A DNA stretch of 34,382 bases from Pseudomonadota bacterium (lineage in GTDB: Bacteria > Pseudomonadota > Gammaproteobacteria > Burkholderiales > Thiobacillaceae), in NCBI GenBank assembly GCA_030690985.1, contig JAUYFG010000212.1, positions 1-34,382 of the forward strand, written 5' to 3'. Below are positions 7,287-17,820 of the stretch, piece by piece. Both the position numbers and the translations under genes were made by a program. How positions within the stretch are numbered: position 1 is the first letter of the stretch; each line of letters starts with the position of its first letter. The notes beneath the pieces were generated by a model. It did not search any database. It was not told the DNA's origin and was given only the letters and a program-made list of their open reading frames with translations.

Positions 7287-7562
7287 ATGAGCCGGCTCTG
7301 GATGATCGCCTACGACATCGCCGACCATCGGGCGCGGCGACGGGTGGAGCAGGTCTTGCTGGATCAGGCGGCGCGGGTGCAGGAGAGCGTGTTCGAGGGG
7401 CGGTTCACGCATGCCGGTTTGCTGGCCCTGAAACGCCGGCTGGTGGCGGAACTGGACGCGACGACCGACAGCTTGCGTTGTTATCCGCTGTGCGCCTGGT
7501 GCGAGGAGGATCTGGCCGGCCAGGGTGGGGGGCGCGGCGATGCGGACTACTGGGTGGTTTGA
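7287..7562 (+). CDS. cas2: Cas2 (first copy)
   Basis: This 91-residue protein starts MSRLWMIAYDIADHRARRRV, the first ferredoxin-like strand of Cas2 with its conserved Asp. It continues with RVQESVFEGRFT and ends DYWVV. Cas2 forms the dimer that holds two Cas1 dimers during spacer integration. The ATG at 7287 gives the standard Cas2 length. A 27-codon open frame between the RT-Cas1 stop and this gene (ATGA overlap at 7204) is probably meaningless. The protein shares the layout of the next gene, but the sequences differ at many positions, so this is an old duplication or two acquisitions. Confidence 0.93.
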   Translation: MSRLWMIAYDIADHRARRRVEQVLLDQAARVQESVFEGRFTHAGLLALKRRLVAELDATTDSLRCYPLCAWCEEDLAGQGGGRGDADYWVV

Positions 7563-7605
7563 GGGGGCGGGGCCGCATTTGATGTCCCTCTCTCCCGGTT
7601 GAGCC

Positions 7606-7881
7606 ATGCTGGCCATCATTTGTTATGACATCGCCGACGACCGCCGCCGCTTCCAGGTGGCGCGGGAATTGGAGGGCTGGGGCTGGCGGGTGCAGGAGAG
7701 CGTGTTCGAATGCCTTCTGGACGCGGCGGGGTTGGCGCGTTTGCAGGACGTGCTCGCCAACTTGATCGACCCGGTTTGCGACCGCTTGCGCTATTACTCG
7801 CTGTGCCCGCGCGACCGCAGCGATGTCGAGTGCTTCGGCAGTGGCGCGGCCAGTGATGAGGTTGCCTGGTGGATCGTGTAA
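7606..7881 (+). CDS. cas2: Cas2 (second copy)
   Basis: This 91-residue protein starts MLAIICYDIADDRRRFQVAR, shares WRVQESVFECLL with the first Cas2, and ends VAWWIV. It is a full-length Cas2 with the conserved YDI Asp, the RVQESVFE strand and the RYYSLC segment. It lies 43 bases after the first copy in the same direction. Two intact Cas2 paralogues next to one RT-Cas1 could form a heterodimer or support alternative integration complexes; that is inference. Confidence 0.93.
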   Translation: MLAIICYDIADDRRRFQVARELEGWGWRVQESVFECLLDAAGLARLQDVLANLIDPVCDRLRYYSLCPRDRSDVECFGSGAASDEVAWWIV

Positions 7882-7934
7882 CCCGACATGGCTCTTTTTG
7901 AGCCGCCCCGTAGCATGAAACCGCAGCTTGGCAT

Positions 7935-8013
7935 CGTTGGATGTGGTGAGCGATCGCGAACCGCATCAGGCAGCCGGGTCGATGCGGTTCGCTATCGCTC
8001 ACCACATCCTACG
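7935..8013. repeat. family C palindromic repeat
   Basis: Arms TGGATGTGGTGAGCGATCGC and the reverse complement GCTATCGCTCACCACATCCT enclose a short CAGGCAGCCGGG loop. Related copies are at 10496-10625 and 25655-25733, and a half copy is at 8213-8244. Confidence 0.8.
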
Positions 8014-8402
8014 CAGGGTGGCGATGGGAGGTTGTTTCACAGTAACGGTTACCTTGAATAGTCTCTAATGGCTCAAGTCTTCCCATTTGTTGGGCAGATT
8101 CGTAGCCCGGATGCAGTTCGGCGGAATCCGGGAAACGCGCCACGCCATGCCCCGGATTCCGCTATCGCTGCATCCGGGCTACCTGTTTGGTTCCGGCTCG
8201 TCCGGCTCAGTCGATGCGGTTCGCTATCGCTCACCACATCCTACGCAGGGTGGCGATGGGAGGTTGTTTCACAGTAACGGTTACCTTGAGTAGTCTCTAA
8301 TGGCTCAAGTCTTCCCAGTTGTTGGGTAGATTCGTAGCCCGGATGCAGTTCAGCGGAATCCGGGAAACGCGCCACCTGTTTGGTTCCGGCTCGTCCGGCT
8401 CA
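7979..8402. repeat. tandem duplication in the cas2-cas6 gap
   Basis: Unit 1 (7979-8210) and unit 2 (8211 to about 8402) share TCGATGCGGTTCGCTATCGC, the segment CAGTAACGGTTACCTTGA, CTCAAGTCTTCCCA and the CCTGTTTGGTTCCGGCTCGT end, with few substitutions. Unit 2 lacks about 39 bases, the right arm of the family A palindrome that unit 1 keeps at 8102-8182. The 532-base gap between cas2 and cas6 is made almost wholly of these repeats and no gene is seen in it. Confidence 0.85.
8102..8182. repeat. family A palindromic repeat inside the tandem duplication
   Basis: The left arm begins GTAGCCCGGATGCAGTTCGG and the right arm ends CTGCATCCGGGCTAC. A half copy (left arm only) recurs at 8334-8373, showing the second tandem unit lost the partner arm. 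Confidence 0.8.
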
Positions 8403-8413
8403 GGAAGGAATAA

Positions 8414-9244
8414 ATGTCGGACAAGGTTTTTCCCCATTGCGAATTGCCCATCCGGCGCGCCCGTTTCGAGTTGGCGGCGGCGGGCGGCCGGTGGCCGCGT
8501 TATAAGGGATTTCTCCTGCATGGCGCGCTGGGGGTGGCCTTGTGGCGCTTGTCGCCGCCCGCGTTCGCGGCGCTGTATGGCGCTCAGGCTGAGGGCGAGG
8601 CGGGACGGTTGTGGCTGTTGCGTCCCCCCCTGGATGAATGCGAATCCTGGCTGGAGGGCAGCCGCTTTTCCTGTGAGATCGTGGGCATGGGGGCGTTGAC
8701 CGCGCATCTGCCGGTGTGCGAGGCGGCGCTGGCGTTAGTGGGGCGCGAGGGGTTGGGAGGCGGGGCGGCACGTTTCGAGGTGCTCGATTGCGAGACGACG
8801 ACGATGACGGTGGCGGAGATTTTGCGCGCGCCGACGGCGGTCTCCGTGGAGGCGCCGGCGTTGCGCTTGCTGACGCCGCTGCGCCTGAAACAGGGGGAGC
8901 GCTATCTTCACGAGCCGCCTTCCATGCACTTGCTGATGCGGCGTTTGTTCGCGCGCTTGAGCCTGCTGGCGCGGCAGGCGGGGATGGCGACGGATTTCGA
9001 TTGGAAACCCTGGCTGGCGGCGGCCGACGCGGTGGCGCTGGATGGGTTTCGGCTGGCCTGGGTGGAGTGGCCGCGTTATTCCGCCCGGCAGCGGGCGGAG
9101 ATGGTGTTGGGCGGCTTGCAAGGCGAGTTGCTGTTGAGCGGCGATCTGGCGCCGTGGCTGCCCTGGCTGCGCCTGCTGGAGGCGCTGCACCTGGGCGGCA
9201 AGACGACGTTCGGGTTCGGCCGGGTGGAGGTGGCGGTGAAATGA
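8414..9244 (+). CDS. cas6: Cas6 CRISPR RNA-processing endonuclease
   Basis: This 276-residue protein starts after a strong GGAAGGA ribosome site. The C-terminal part has RYSARQRAEMVLGGLQGELLLSG, WLPWLRLLEALHLGGKTTFGFGRVEV: the Cas6 RAMP core ending in the glycine-rich loop (GGKTTFGFGRV) shared by Cas6 proteins. The N-terminal half (PIRRARFELAAAGGRWPRYKGFLLHGALG) matches the first RAMP domain. Cas6 cuts the precursor array transcript inside each repeat. Its likely substrate is the array at 2623-4701, leaving the 8-base ATTAAGAC tag. It is separated from cas2 by repeat DNA, so it may have its own promoter. The catalytic His/Lys pair was not assigned. Confidence 0.88.
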   Translation: MSDKVFPHCELPIRRARFELAAAGGRWPRYKGFLLHGALGVALWRLSPPAFAALYGAQAEGEAGRLWLLRPPLDECESWLEGSRFSCEIVGMGALTAHLPVCEAALALVGREGLGGGAARFEVLDCETTTMTVAEILRAPTAVSVEAPALRLLTPLRLKQGERYLHEPPSMHLLMRRLFARLSLLARQAGMATDFDWKPWLAAADAVALDGFRLAWVEWPRYSARQRAEMVLGGLQGELLLSGDLAPWLPWLRLLEALHLGGKTTFGFGRVEVAVK

Positions 9245-9319
9245 CTACTCGGCCGTTTTGGCGGCTATGATTCCCGGCCTTCCCCTCCCCTTTGTCCATC
9301 GGCTTTTCCGAGGTATCCC

Positions 9320-10483
9320 ATGCAGTCCGGCCCCAGAGAGATCGTCACCCCCTTCCGCCAGATTCCACTCGATGTTCCCGAGGGGATGAAGGCGAACGAG
9401 TTTTTCAACAGCAGCGAGAACCTCAACGATCTGGTGCACAACAATGGCCTGTTGCAGAACCCGGAAGGGCTGTTGCTCTACCGCAAGGCGCTGGGCCACA
9501 GCAACGAATTCGATGCCTCGATCATCTACAACACCTCGCAGAGCATCCTCGATCCACTCGGCCGCCCGGTGCGCCGCACCCAGGTGCCGGAGCCGGTGAA
9601 GAATGTCTGGAATCGGATGAACCAGGTGATCCTCTCGTACATGCTGGAGCAGTATCCGGACCCGGACGAGACTCTGGTGCTGGCTGGCGAGGCGAGTCTG
9701 GATGCGACCTGGCCGCTGACTTCGCCGGGGGTGCCCAGCATCCGCATGCTGCATAACCACTTCATCGTGTTCAACAAGGCCGAGTTGCGCGCCGCGCCGA
9801 TCGCCGACGCGAGTAACCCCAACCTGACCGATGGTGGCCAGCATTCGCTGTTTCAGGCCTATATGCGCGACGTCTACCAGGCGTTTTTCGATGAACTCGA
9901 TCTACAGATACTGCGCCCGTGCCAATCCGGTTCCTGCCGTATCGCGCTGACCGGTTACCCGCAGGGCCTGCCCAGTTGGGAAGTGGCGGGCGGCGTCGAT
10001 TCGTTGAAGGAAGTCCGCTTCTGGAAGGAGTACGACACCCTCCTGAAGGGCTTCATCGACTTCTATCGCACCTTCTTCGGCCAGGTTTCCACCCGTAACG
10101 CCCCCTTGCCGCGCGACATTTATTTCCCCGATCTGGTTGAGAACAAGTTGCAGTTCAACAATGGCCTGCTGAAGACCGCGAAGATGGTGCGCGACCGCTG
10201 CATCAAAGATGCCAAGTACGCCAACTCGATTCGCTGGCAGCCGGCCTTCAAGCAACTGATCTACCGCAACGATGCCGGCCGCCTGATCGTCACCATCAGC
10301 CAGAACTCCATCGGCAACGCCATCACCGAACTGCTCGGCGTGGTGGTCAAACGGGTTCCCGACGCCGAGGCTTATGGTCGCGCCGAACCGGCCCTGATCG
10401 AGAAGCTGCTGGAAGCCCGTCGTCGTCTGGTGGAGGCTGATCTGGGTACGGGCATCGCCACCCCGCACTGGGGCGCGGCGTAA
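9320..10483 (+). CDS. conserved-looking protein of unknown function, 387 residues
   Basis: I do not recognise a family. The protein is soluble, with no signal peptide or membrane segment, and codon use matches its neighbours. It has a central RMLHNHFIVFNKAEL segment (two histidines) and conserved-looking blocks DLVHNNGLLQNPEGLLLYRK, NTSQSILDPLGRPVRRTQVP and KLQFNNGLLKTAKMVRDRCI. It ends LGTGIATPHWGAA. The start at 9320 is preceded only by a weak AGG. It sits 75 bases after cas6 and before hfq, separated from hfq by palindromic repeats. An accessory role in the CRISPR locus is possible but unsupported; a housekeeping gene at the boundary of the island is equally likely. Confidence 0.85.
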   Translation: MQSGPREIVTPFRQIPLDVPEGMKANEFFNSSENLNDLVHNNGLLQNPEGLLLYRKALGHSNEFDASIIYNTSQSILDPLGRPVRRTQVPEPVKNVWNRMNQVILSYMLEQYPDPDETLVLAGEASLDATWPLTSPGVPSIRMLHNHFIVFNKAELRAAPIADASNPNLTDGGQHSLFQAYMRDVYQAFFDELDLQILRPCQSGSCRIALTGYPQGLPSWEVAGGVDSLKEVRFWKEYDTLLKGFIDFYRTFFGQVSTRNAPLPRDIYFPDLVENKLQFNNGLLKTAKMVRDRCIKDAKYANSIRWQPAFKQLIYRNDAGRLIVTISQNSIGNAITELLGVVVKRVPDAEAYGRAEPALIEKLLEARRRLVEADLGTGIATPHWGAA

Positions 10484-10495
10484 GTGCGCAGGGCG

Positions 10496-10625
10496 GTAGG
10501 ATGGGTTGAGCGATAGCGAAACCCATCAATCCATCCACGCCGCCGCAAGCGTGGTTGATGCGGTTCGTACCTCACCACATCCTACGTCCACTCGTAGGAT
10601 GTGGTGAGGTACGAACCGCATCAGC
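10496..10625. repeat. family C repeats with a perfect 30-bp hairpin
   Basis: Bases 10557-10586 (GATGCGGTTCGTACCTCACC...) are the exact reverse complement of 10593-10622, with a 6-base loop TCCACT. A diverged arm (GTAGGATGGGTTGAGCGATA) lies at 10496-10515. The hairpin separates the unknown gene from hfq. The perfect pairing suggests recent origin or gene conversion. Confidence 0.85.
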
Positions 10626-10757
10626 AAGGTGAGCAGCTTCGCCCCGCCGAGAAGAAAATCCGGGCCGGGGAAATAAAACCCGATAAAATCCGCGCCCTTG
10701 ATTCGCCTTCTTTTTCGTATTACCCCGCAACATACTCATTCATATAAAGGATTCATC

Positions 10758-11003
10758 ATGAGCAAAGGGCAGCAATTACAAGACCCGTTCCTCAACGCGC
10801 TGCGCCAGGAGCAAGTTCAGGTCTCGGTTTACCTGGTCAATGGCATCAAGCTCCAGGGCATCATCGAAAGTTTCGACCCCTACGTGGTGTTGCTGAAAAA
10901 TGCCATCACCCAGATGGTCTACAAGCACGCCATATCCACCGTGGTACCCGCTCGCCCGATCTCTGTGCAACGTGCCGCTCCCAGCAACGAAGCCGAAGCC
11001 TGA
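10758..11003 (+). CDS. hfq: RNA chaperone Hfq
   Basis: This 81-residue protein has [14 protein letters not shown], the Sm1 region [19 protein letters not shown], and Sm2 with [12 protein letters not shown]. It forms a ring hexamer that pairs small RNAs with mRNAs. The start at 10758 follows AAAGGA and gives the usual N-terminus MSKGQ. The hfq-hflX order is classical in proteobacteria. It differs from many relatives at [10 protein letters not shown], where LRKEHVPVSI is common, a mild divergence. Confidence 0.98.
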   Translation: MSKGQQLQDPFLNALRQEQVQVSVYLVNGIKLQGIIESFDPYVVLLKNAITQMVYKHAISTVVPARPISVQRAAPSNEAEA

Positions 11004-12182
11004 GTGTTCGAGCGTCCCGAGCATGGGCAGGCGGTCATCCTGGCCTCCCTGGATTTCGGAAAACCGGATTACGCCGAGGGCCTAAGCGAACTTGAACTGC
11101 TCGCCGGCAGTGCAGGTTTAAACATTGCCGGCGTGGTGGAAGGCAAGCGCAAACGGCCCGATCCCGCGCTGTTTGCCGGCTCCGGCAAGGCGGATGAAAT
11201 CGGTGCGGCCGCCCGCGCAGCCGATGCCTCCCTGATCATCTTCAATCACGAGCTGTCTCCGGTTCAGGAACGCAACCTGGAACGGCGTCTGCAATGCCGG
11301 GTGCTGGACCGCACCGCGCTGATCCTGGAAATCTTCGCCCTGCGCGCGCGCAGCAACGAAGGCAAGTTGCAGGTGGAGTTGGCGCAACTGCGCCATTACT
11401 CGACCCGGCTGGTGCGCGGCTGGACTCACCTGGAGCGCCAGAAAGGCGGTATCGGCATGCGTGGCGGCCCCGGTGAAACCCAGTTGGAACTTGATCGCCG
11501 CATGATTCTGACCAAGATCAAGTACATCGAGGGGAAGCTGGAAAAGCTGGTGAAAAGCCGCACCTTGCAGCGCCGCAGCCGGCAGCGTGGCGGGGTCTTG
11601 TCGGTTTCCCTGGTGGGTTACACCAATGCCGGCAAATCCACCCTGTTCAATACCCTCACCCATGCCGGCGCCTATACCGCCGACCAGTTGTTCGCCACCC
11701 TCGATACCACCTCGCGCCGGCTCTGGCTGCCCGAGGCTGGGCAACAGATTGTGCTGTCGGATACCGTCGGCTTCATCACCCGTCTGCCGCACTCCCTGGT
11801 TTCGGCCTTTCGCGCCACCCTGGAAGAAACCCTCCACGCCGATCTTTTGCTGCATGTGGTCGACAGCGCCAGCCCAAACCGTGAGCGCCAGATCGTCGAA
11901 GTGGAGAAGGTGTTGAAGGAAATCGGCACGGAACAGGTGCCGCAATTCCAGGTCATGAACAAGGTCGATCTCACCGGCGCCGAGCCCCAAATGGCGCGGG
12001 ATGAGTATGGTAAGATCGCCGCCGTTTGGCTTTCGGCCAAGACCGGCGCGGGGGTGGAACTGCTCCGGGAAGCCCTCGCGGAGTTTGCCCGTGATCAACA
12101 ACATGAAACCCAAATGCTGGCAACTCAAGATGCCGAACTTTCTCAAAACTATGTGGAAACCAATCTCGATGGCCTGGAATGA
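11004..12182 (+). CDS. hflX: GTPase HflX, ribosome-rescue/splitting factor
   Basis: This 392-residue protein uses a GTG start directly after the hfq stop (TGAGTG), so translation is probably coupled. The N-terminal HflX domain carries LFAGSGKADE and FNHELSPVQERNLE. The glycine-rich linker is GGIGMRGGPGETQLE (148-162). The G domain has GYTNAGKS (205-212), DTVGFI (253-258) and NKVD (319-322). HflX splits stalled 70S ribosomes, especially under heat stress. The length is normal. Its 3' end overlaps hflK by 14 bases. Confidence 0.97.
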   Translation: MFERPEHGQAVILASLDFGKPDYAEGLSELELLAGSAGLNIAGVVEGKRKRPDPALFAGSGKADEIGAAARAADASLIIFNHELSPVQERNLERRLQCRVLDRTALILEIFALRARSNEGKLQVELAQLRHYSTRLVRGWTHLERQKGGIGMRGGPGETQLELDRRMILTKIKYIEGKLEKLVKSRTLQRRSRQRGGVLSVSLVGYTNAGKSTLFNTLTHAGAYTADQLFATLDTTSRRLWLPEAGQQIVLSDTVGFITRLPHSLVSAFRATLEETLHADLLLHVVDSASPNRERQIVEVEKVLKEIGTEQVPQFQVMNKVDLTGAEPQMARDEYGKIAAVWLSAKTGAGVELLREALAEFARDQQHETQMLATQDAELSQNYVETNLDGLE

Positions 12183-13380
12183 CCCGCAATGGGGTAGTGG
12201 CGGCGGCGGCAACAAGAATGCCGGTGGCCCGCCGGACCTCGATGAGCTCTGGAAGAACCTCAATCGTCGCCTGAATGAATTGTTCGGCAAAAAGGGGGGC
12301 GGTTCTGGCGACGAGCCGCCGCCGCGCATCGGTGGTGGCCGCGATTTCAATATCCCCGGCGGCGCCGGACTGCTGATCGGTTTGGCGGTTCTGGTCTGGC
12401 TGGCATCCGGCTTCTACATCATCGACGCCGGTGAGCGTGGTGTGGTGTTGCGTTTCGGCAAGTTCGCCGAGACGACGATGCCCGGGCCACGCTGGCATCT
12501 GCCCTATCCGCTGGAAGCCGTCGAAGTGGTCAATGTCGAGCAGGTGCGCACGGCCGAGGTCGGCTACAAGAACAACGTGAAATCCAAGGTGTTGTCCGAA
12601 GCCCTGATGCTGACCGACGATGAGAACATCGTCGATCTTCAGTTTTCCGTGCAATTTCTGCTGAAAGACCCGGAAGACTACCTGTTCGCCAATCGCCATC
12701 CGGATGAAGCGGTCAAGCACGCCGCCGAAACCGCCATGCGCGAGATCGTGGGAAAAAGCAAGATGGATTACGTGCTCTACGAAGGCCGCGCCGACATCGC
12801 CGTGCGCGCCACCAAACTGATGCAGGACATCCTCGATCGCTACAAGACCGGCATCCAGATCAGCAAGCTCAACATGCAGAATGCGCAGCCGCCCGAGCAG
12901 GTGCAGGCTTCCTTCGACGATGCGGTGAAGGCCGGCCAGGATCTGGAACGCTTCAAGAACGAGGGCCAGTCCTACGCCAACGATGTGATCCCGAAGGCGC
13001 GCGGTGTTGCCGCCCGTTTGCTGGAAGAGGCGCAAGGCTACAAGCAGCGCGTCGTGGCGCAGTCCGAGGGCGAGGCATCCCGCTTCAAGCAGGTGCTGGC
13101 CGAATACACCAAGGCGCCGCAAGTCACCCGTGAACGCCTCTACCAGGACACCATGCAGCAGATTCTTTCCAGTACCACCAAGGTGCTGGTGGACGACAAA
13201 CAGGGCGGCAACCTGCTCTATCTGCCGTTGGACAAACTCATGAACATGACCCAGAGCGGTCAGGCCGCCGCGCCGCCGTTGGAAATCGTGCCGCCAAGCG
13301 GTAGCGTCGCACCCCGTGCCGAGGAGACATTCCGCTCGCGCGATGCCTTCCGCAGTCGTGACCGGGAGGTTCGGCCATGA
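12169..13380 (+). CDS. hflK: HflK, FtsH protease modulator
   Basis: This 403-residue protein begins MAWNDPQWGSGGGG, a glycine-rich cytoplasmic N-terminus usual for HflK. One membrane helix (about residues 66-82, LLIGLAVLVWLASGFYI) precedes a band-7/SPFH domain (GERGVVLRFGKF onward, to about residue 290) and a coiled-coil-like AARLLEEAQGYKQRV stretch. HflK and HflC form a cage around the FtsH protease in the inner membrane. The start at 12169 is preferred over upstream in-frame ATGs because of the conserved WNDPQWG beginning. It overlaps hflX before it and hflC after it (ATGA). Confidence 0.96.
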   Translation: MAWNDPQWGSGGGGNKNAGGPPDLDELWKNLNRRLNELFGKKGGGSGDEPPPRIGGGRDFNIPGGAGLLIGLAVLVWLASGFYIIDAGERGVVLRFGKFAETTMPGPRWHLPYPLEAVEVVNVEQVRTAEVGYKNNVKSKVLSEALMLTDDENIVDLQFSVQFLLKDPEDYLFANRHPDEAVKHAAETAMREIVGKSKMDYVLYEGRADIAVRATKLMQDILDRYKTGIQISKLNMQNAQPPEQVQASFDDAVKAGQDLERFKNEGQSYANDVIPKARGVAARLLEEAQGYKQRVVAQSEGEASRFKQVLAEYTKAPQVTRERLYQDTMQQILSSTTKVLVDDKQGGNLLYLPLDKLMNMTQSGQAAAPPLEIVPPSGSVAPRAEETFRSRDAFRSRDREVRP

Positions 13381-14252
13381 TCAAAAATCCCGCAGTCATC
13401 GTGGTTGGGCTGGTCGTCGCCCTGCTCATCCTGTCGCTCTCGCTGTTCACGGTCGATCAGCGCCAGGCGGCGATGGTGTTCCAGTTGGGTGAGGTCGTCA
13501 GCATCAAGAAAGAACCCGGCCTCTACCTCAAGTTGCCCCTGGTGCAGAACATCCGTTACTTCGATACCCGTATCCTGACCCTGGACCCCGCCGATCCCGA
13601 GCGCTTCATCACCTCCGAGAAGAAGAACGTGCTGGTGGATTACTACGTCAAGTGGCGGATCAAGGACATCGAGAAGTACTACGTCAGCTTCAACGGTGAC
13701 GAGCGCCGCGCGGAAAACCGTCTGGCGCAGACCGTCAACGACGGCATGCGCGCCGAATTCGGCAAGCGCACCGTGCATGACGTGGTGTCCGGCAAGCGCG
13801 ATGACGTCATGGAAACCCTGCGCAAGTCGGCGGATCTGGATGCACGCCGCTTCGGGGTCGAGGTGATGGACGTGCGGATCAAGCGCGTCGATCTGCCCGC
13901 CGAGGTGAGCGAATCGGTCTATCGCCGGATGGAGGCCGAGCGTAAGCGGGTGGCCAACGAATTGCGTTCAACCGGTTCCGCCGAGGCGGAAAAGATCCGC
14001 GCCGATGCCGACAAGCAGCGCGAGGTCATCATCGCCGAGGCTTACCGCGACGCCCAGCGCACCAAGGGTGAGGGCGACGGCCGCGCCGCCGCGATCTACG
14101 GCGATGCGTTCGGCAAGAATGCCGAGTTCTATGCCTTCTACCGCAGCATGGAAGCCTACAAACAGAGCTTTTCCAGCAAGCACGACGTGATGGTGCTGCA
14201 ACCCAATTCCGAGTTCTTCCGCTATATGAAGTCTCCTCGCGGTGGCAAATAA
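13377..14252 (+). CDS. hflC: HflC, FtsH protease modulator
   Basis: This 291-residue protein has an N-terminal membrane anchor (about residues 5-21, VIVVGLVVALLILSLSL) and then an SPFH domain starting FTVDQRQAAMVFQLGEVV. It has the typical EAYRDAQRTKGEGDGRAAAIY coiled segment and YRSMEAYKQSF near the end. It is the partner of HflK. The ATG overlaps the hflK stop by four bases, consistent with balanced production of the two subunits. Confidence 0.96.
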   Translation: MIKNPAVIVVGLVVALLILSLSLFTVDQRQAAMVFQLGEVVSIKKEPGLYLKLPLVQNIRYFDTRILTLDPADPERFITSEKKNVLVDYYVKWRIKDIEKYYVSFNGDERRAENRLAQTVNDGMRAEFGKRTVHDVVSGKRDDVMETLRKSADLDARRFGVEVMDVRIKRVDLPAEVSESVYRRMEAERKRVANELRSTGSAEAEKIRADADKQREVIIAEAYRDAQRTKGEGDGRAAAIYGDAFGKNAEFYAFYRSMEAYKQSFSSKHDVMVLQPNSEFFRYMKSPRGGK

Positions 14253-14267
14253 GCGGGATGGCATGGC

Positions 14268-14459
14268 GTGAGTCTGGGCGATGTATGGCTTCCCGCGCTC
14301 GCGCTCATGCTGGTCATGGAAGGGGTGCTGCCCTTCCTGGCGCCTACCGCCTGGCGTGAAACCTTTTCCCGCATGATCCAGTTCAACAATGGCCAGGTGC
14401 GCTTCATGGGGCTGCTCTCCATGCTCGCCGGCCTTGCTCTCCTGTTCCTCTCGCAATGA
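14268..14459 (+). CDS. DUF2065 small membrane protein
   Basis: This 63-residue protein (GTG start at 14268) has two hydrophobic segments, WLPALALMLVMEGVLPFLAP and FMGLLSMLAGLALLFLSQ, joined by TAWRETFSRMIQFNNGQVR. It belongs to the DUF2065 family often found between hflC and hisZ or purA in proteobacteria. Function is unknown. It begins 15 bases after hflC. Confidence 0.92.
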   Translation: MSLGDVWLPALALMLVMEGVLPFLAPTAWRETFSRMIQFNNGQVRFMGLLSMLAGLALLFLSQ

Positions 14460-14481
14460 CTCACACGGTTTTTTGCCAACC

Positions 14482-17039
<2,558 letters not shown>

Positions 17040-17047
17040 ACAGTGGC

Positions 17048-17190
17048 GTAGGTTGGGCAAAGCGAAGCGTGCCCAACGAACCGTCGCGATGTTGGGCACG
17101 CTTCGCTTTGCCCAACCTACGGCGCCATGCCGCGAAACCACGACCCACTACATCTAGCGGGTGGGCATGACAACCGGATAAGCACGGGTT
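17048..17190. repeat. nested palindromic element, partial copy
   Basis: A family B hairpin (17048-17120) is followed by GGCGCCATGCCGCGAAACCA and an outer arm ending CCGGATAAGCACGG at about 17188. This is the reverse orientation of the left half of the element at 142-325. The opposite outer arm is missing. Confidence 0.75.
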
Positions 17191-17236
17191 AAACAGGTGC
17201 CCAGATAGCAGTCAGGCCCCATAGCGGGGAGGTGAA

Positions 17237-17542
17237 ATGCCCAAGCTTTATGAATACTTCGGCCTGACTGTCATGCTCTATGCCAATGAACATGATCCGG
17301 TGCATGTTCACGGCAAGAGCCAAGGTCGTGAGGCGCGGGCTGAACTGGTGGTGGTCGACGGCGTGGTCGCTGATATTCGTTATGGTGGCACGGCGGGACG
17401 GCCGCCGCTGACGCCGCAAGAAATGCGCTATTTCGAGGAAGTCGTGTCCGTTCGCGCCGATGAAATAGTCGCCAAGTGGATCGATTTCTTCGTACTGCAT
17501 AAACCGGTTCGCCCGGAAAACATCACGAGGAGACTTAAATGA
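17237..17542 (+). CDS. DUF4160 protein
   Basis: This 101-residue protein starts MPKLYEYFGLTVMLYANEHD and has PVHVHGKSQGREARAELVV and RPPLTPQEMRYFEEVV, the DUF4160 layout. Such proteins are regularly encoded just before a DUF2442 partner, and the pair has been suggested to be toxin-antitoxin-like. GGAGGTG precedes the ATG. It overlaps the next gene by ATGA. Function is unproven. Confidence 0.88.
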   Translation: MPKLYEYFGLTVMLYANEHDPVHVHGKSQGREARAELVVVDGVVADIRYGGTAGRPPLTPQEMRYFEEVVSVRADEIVAKWIDFFVLHKPVRPENITRRLK

Positions 17543-17820
17543 ACCCTGTAGTGATCAATGTGGTGTCTGCGGAAGTCGTCGGCGAACTTCGGCTCAGGAT
17601 CTGTTTTGATGATGGCGTCGAACAGATTGTCGACTTCAAATCGTTCCTGAACGCCTCGCTTCACCCGGATATCCGGGCCTGGTCCGCGCCAGAGCGTTTC
17701 GCACAATTCCGTATCGAATATGGCGAACTGGTCTGGGGTGACTTTGACTTGTGCTTCCCCGTGATGGACCTTTACCGCAACCAAATCGAGCATAGCCAGG
17801 CGCTGGAAGCGGCGGCGTGA
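17539..17820 (+). CDS. DUF2442 protein
   Basis: This 93-residue protein has VVSAEVVGELRLRICFDDGV, VDFKSFL and YGELVWGDFDLCFPVMDLYR. This matches the DUF2442 family, partner of DUF4160. It is coupled at both ends: ATGA overlap with the DUF4160 gene, and GTGA overlap with a methylase fragment downstream. Confidence 0.88.
   Translation: MNPVVINVVSAEVVGELRLRICFDDGVEQIVDFKSFLNASLHPDIRAWSAPERFAQFRIEYGELVWGDFDLCFPVMDLYRNQIEHSQALEAAA

Noticed and set aside
7204-7287. 27-codon open frame overlapping the RT-Cas1 stop (ATGA), before cas2
   Set aside because: No protein-like conservation, basic low-complexity content and no known short gene at this place; probably chance.
11118-12350. Long minus-strand open frames opposite hflX/hflK and other housekeeping genes
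   Set aside because: They are antisense shadows caused by high GC at third positions; no ribosome sites or family resemblance.
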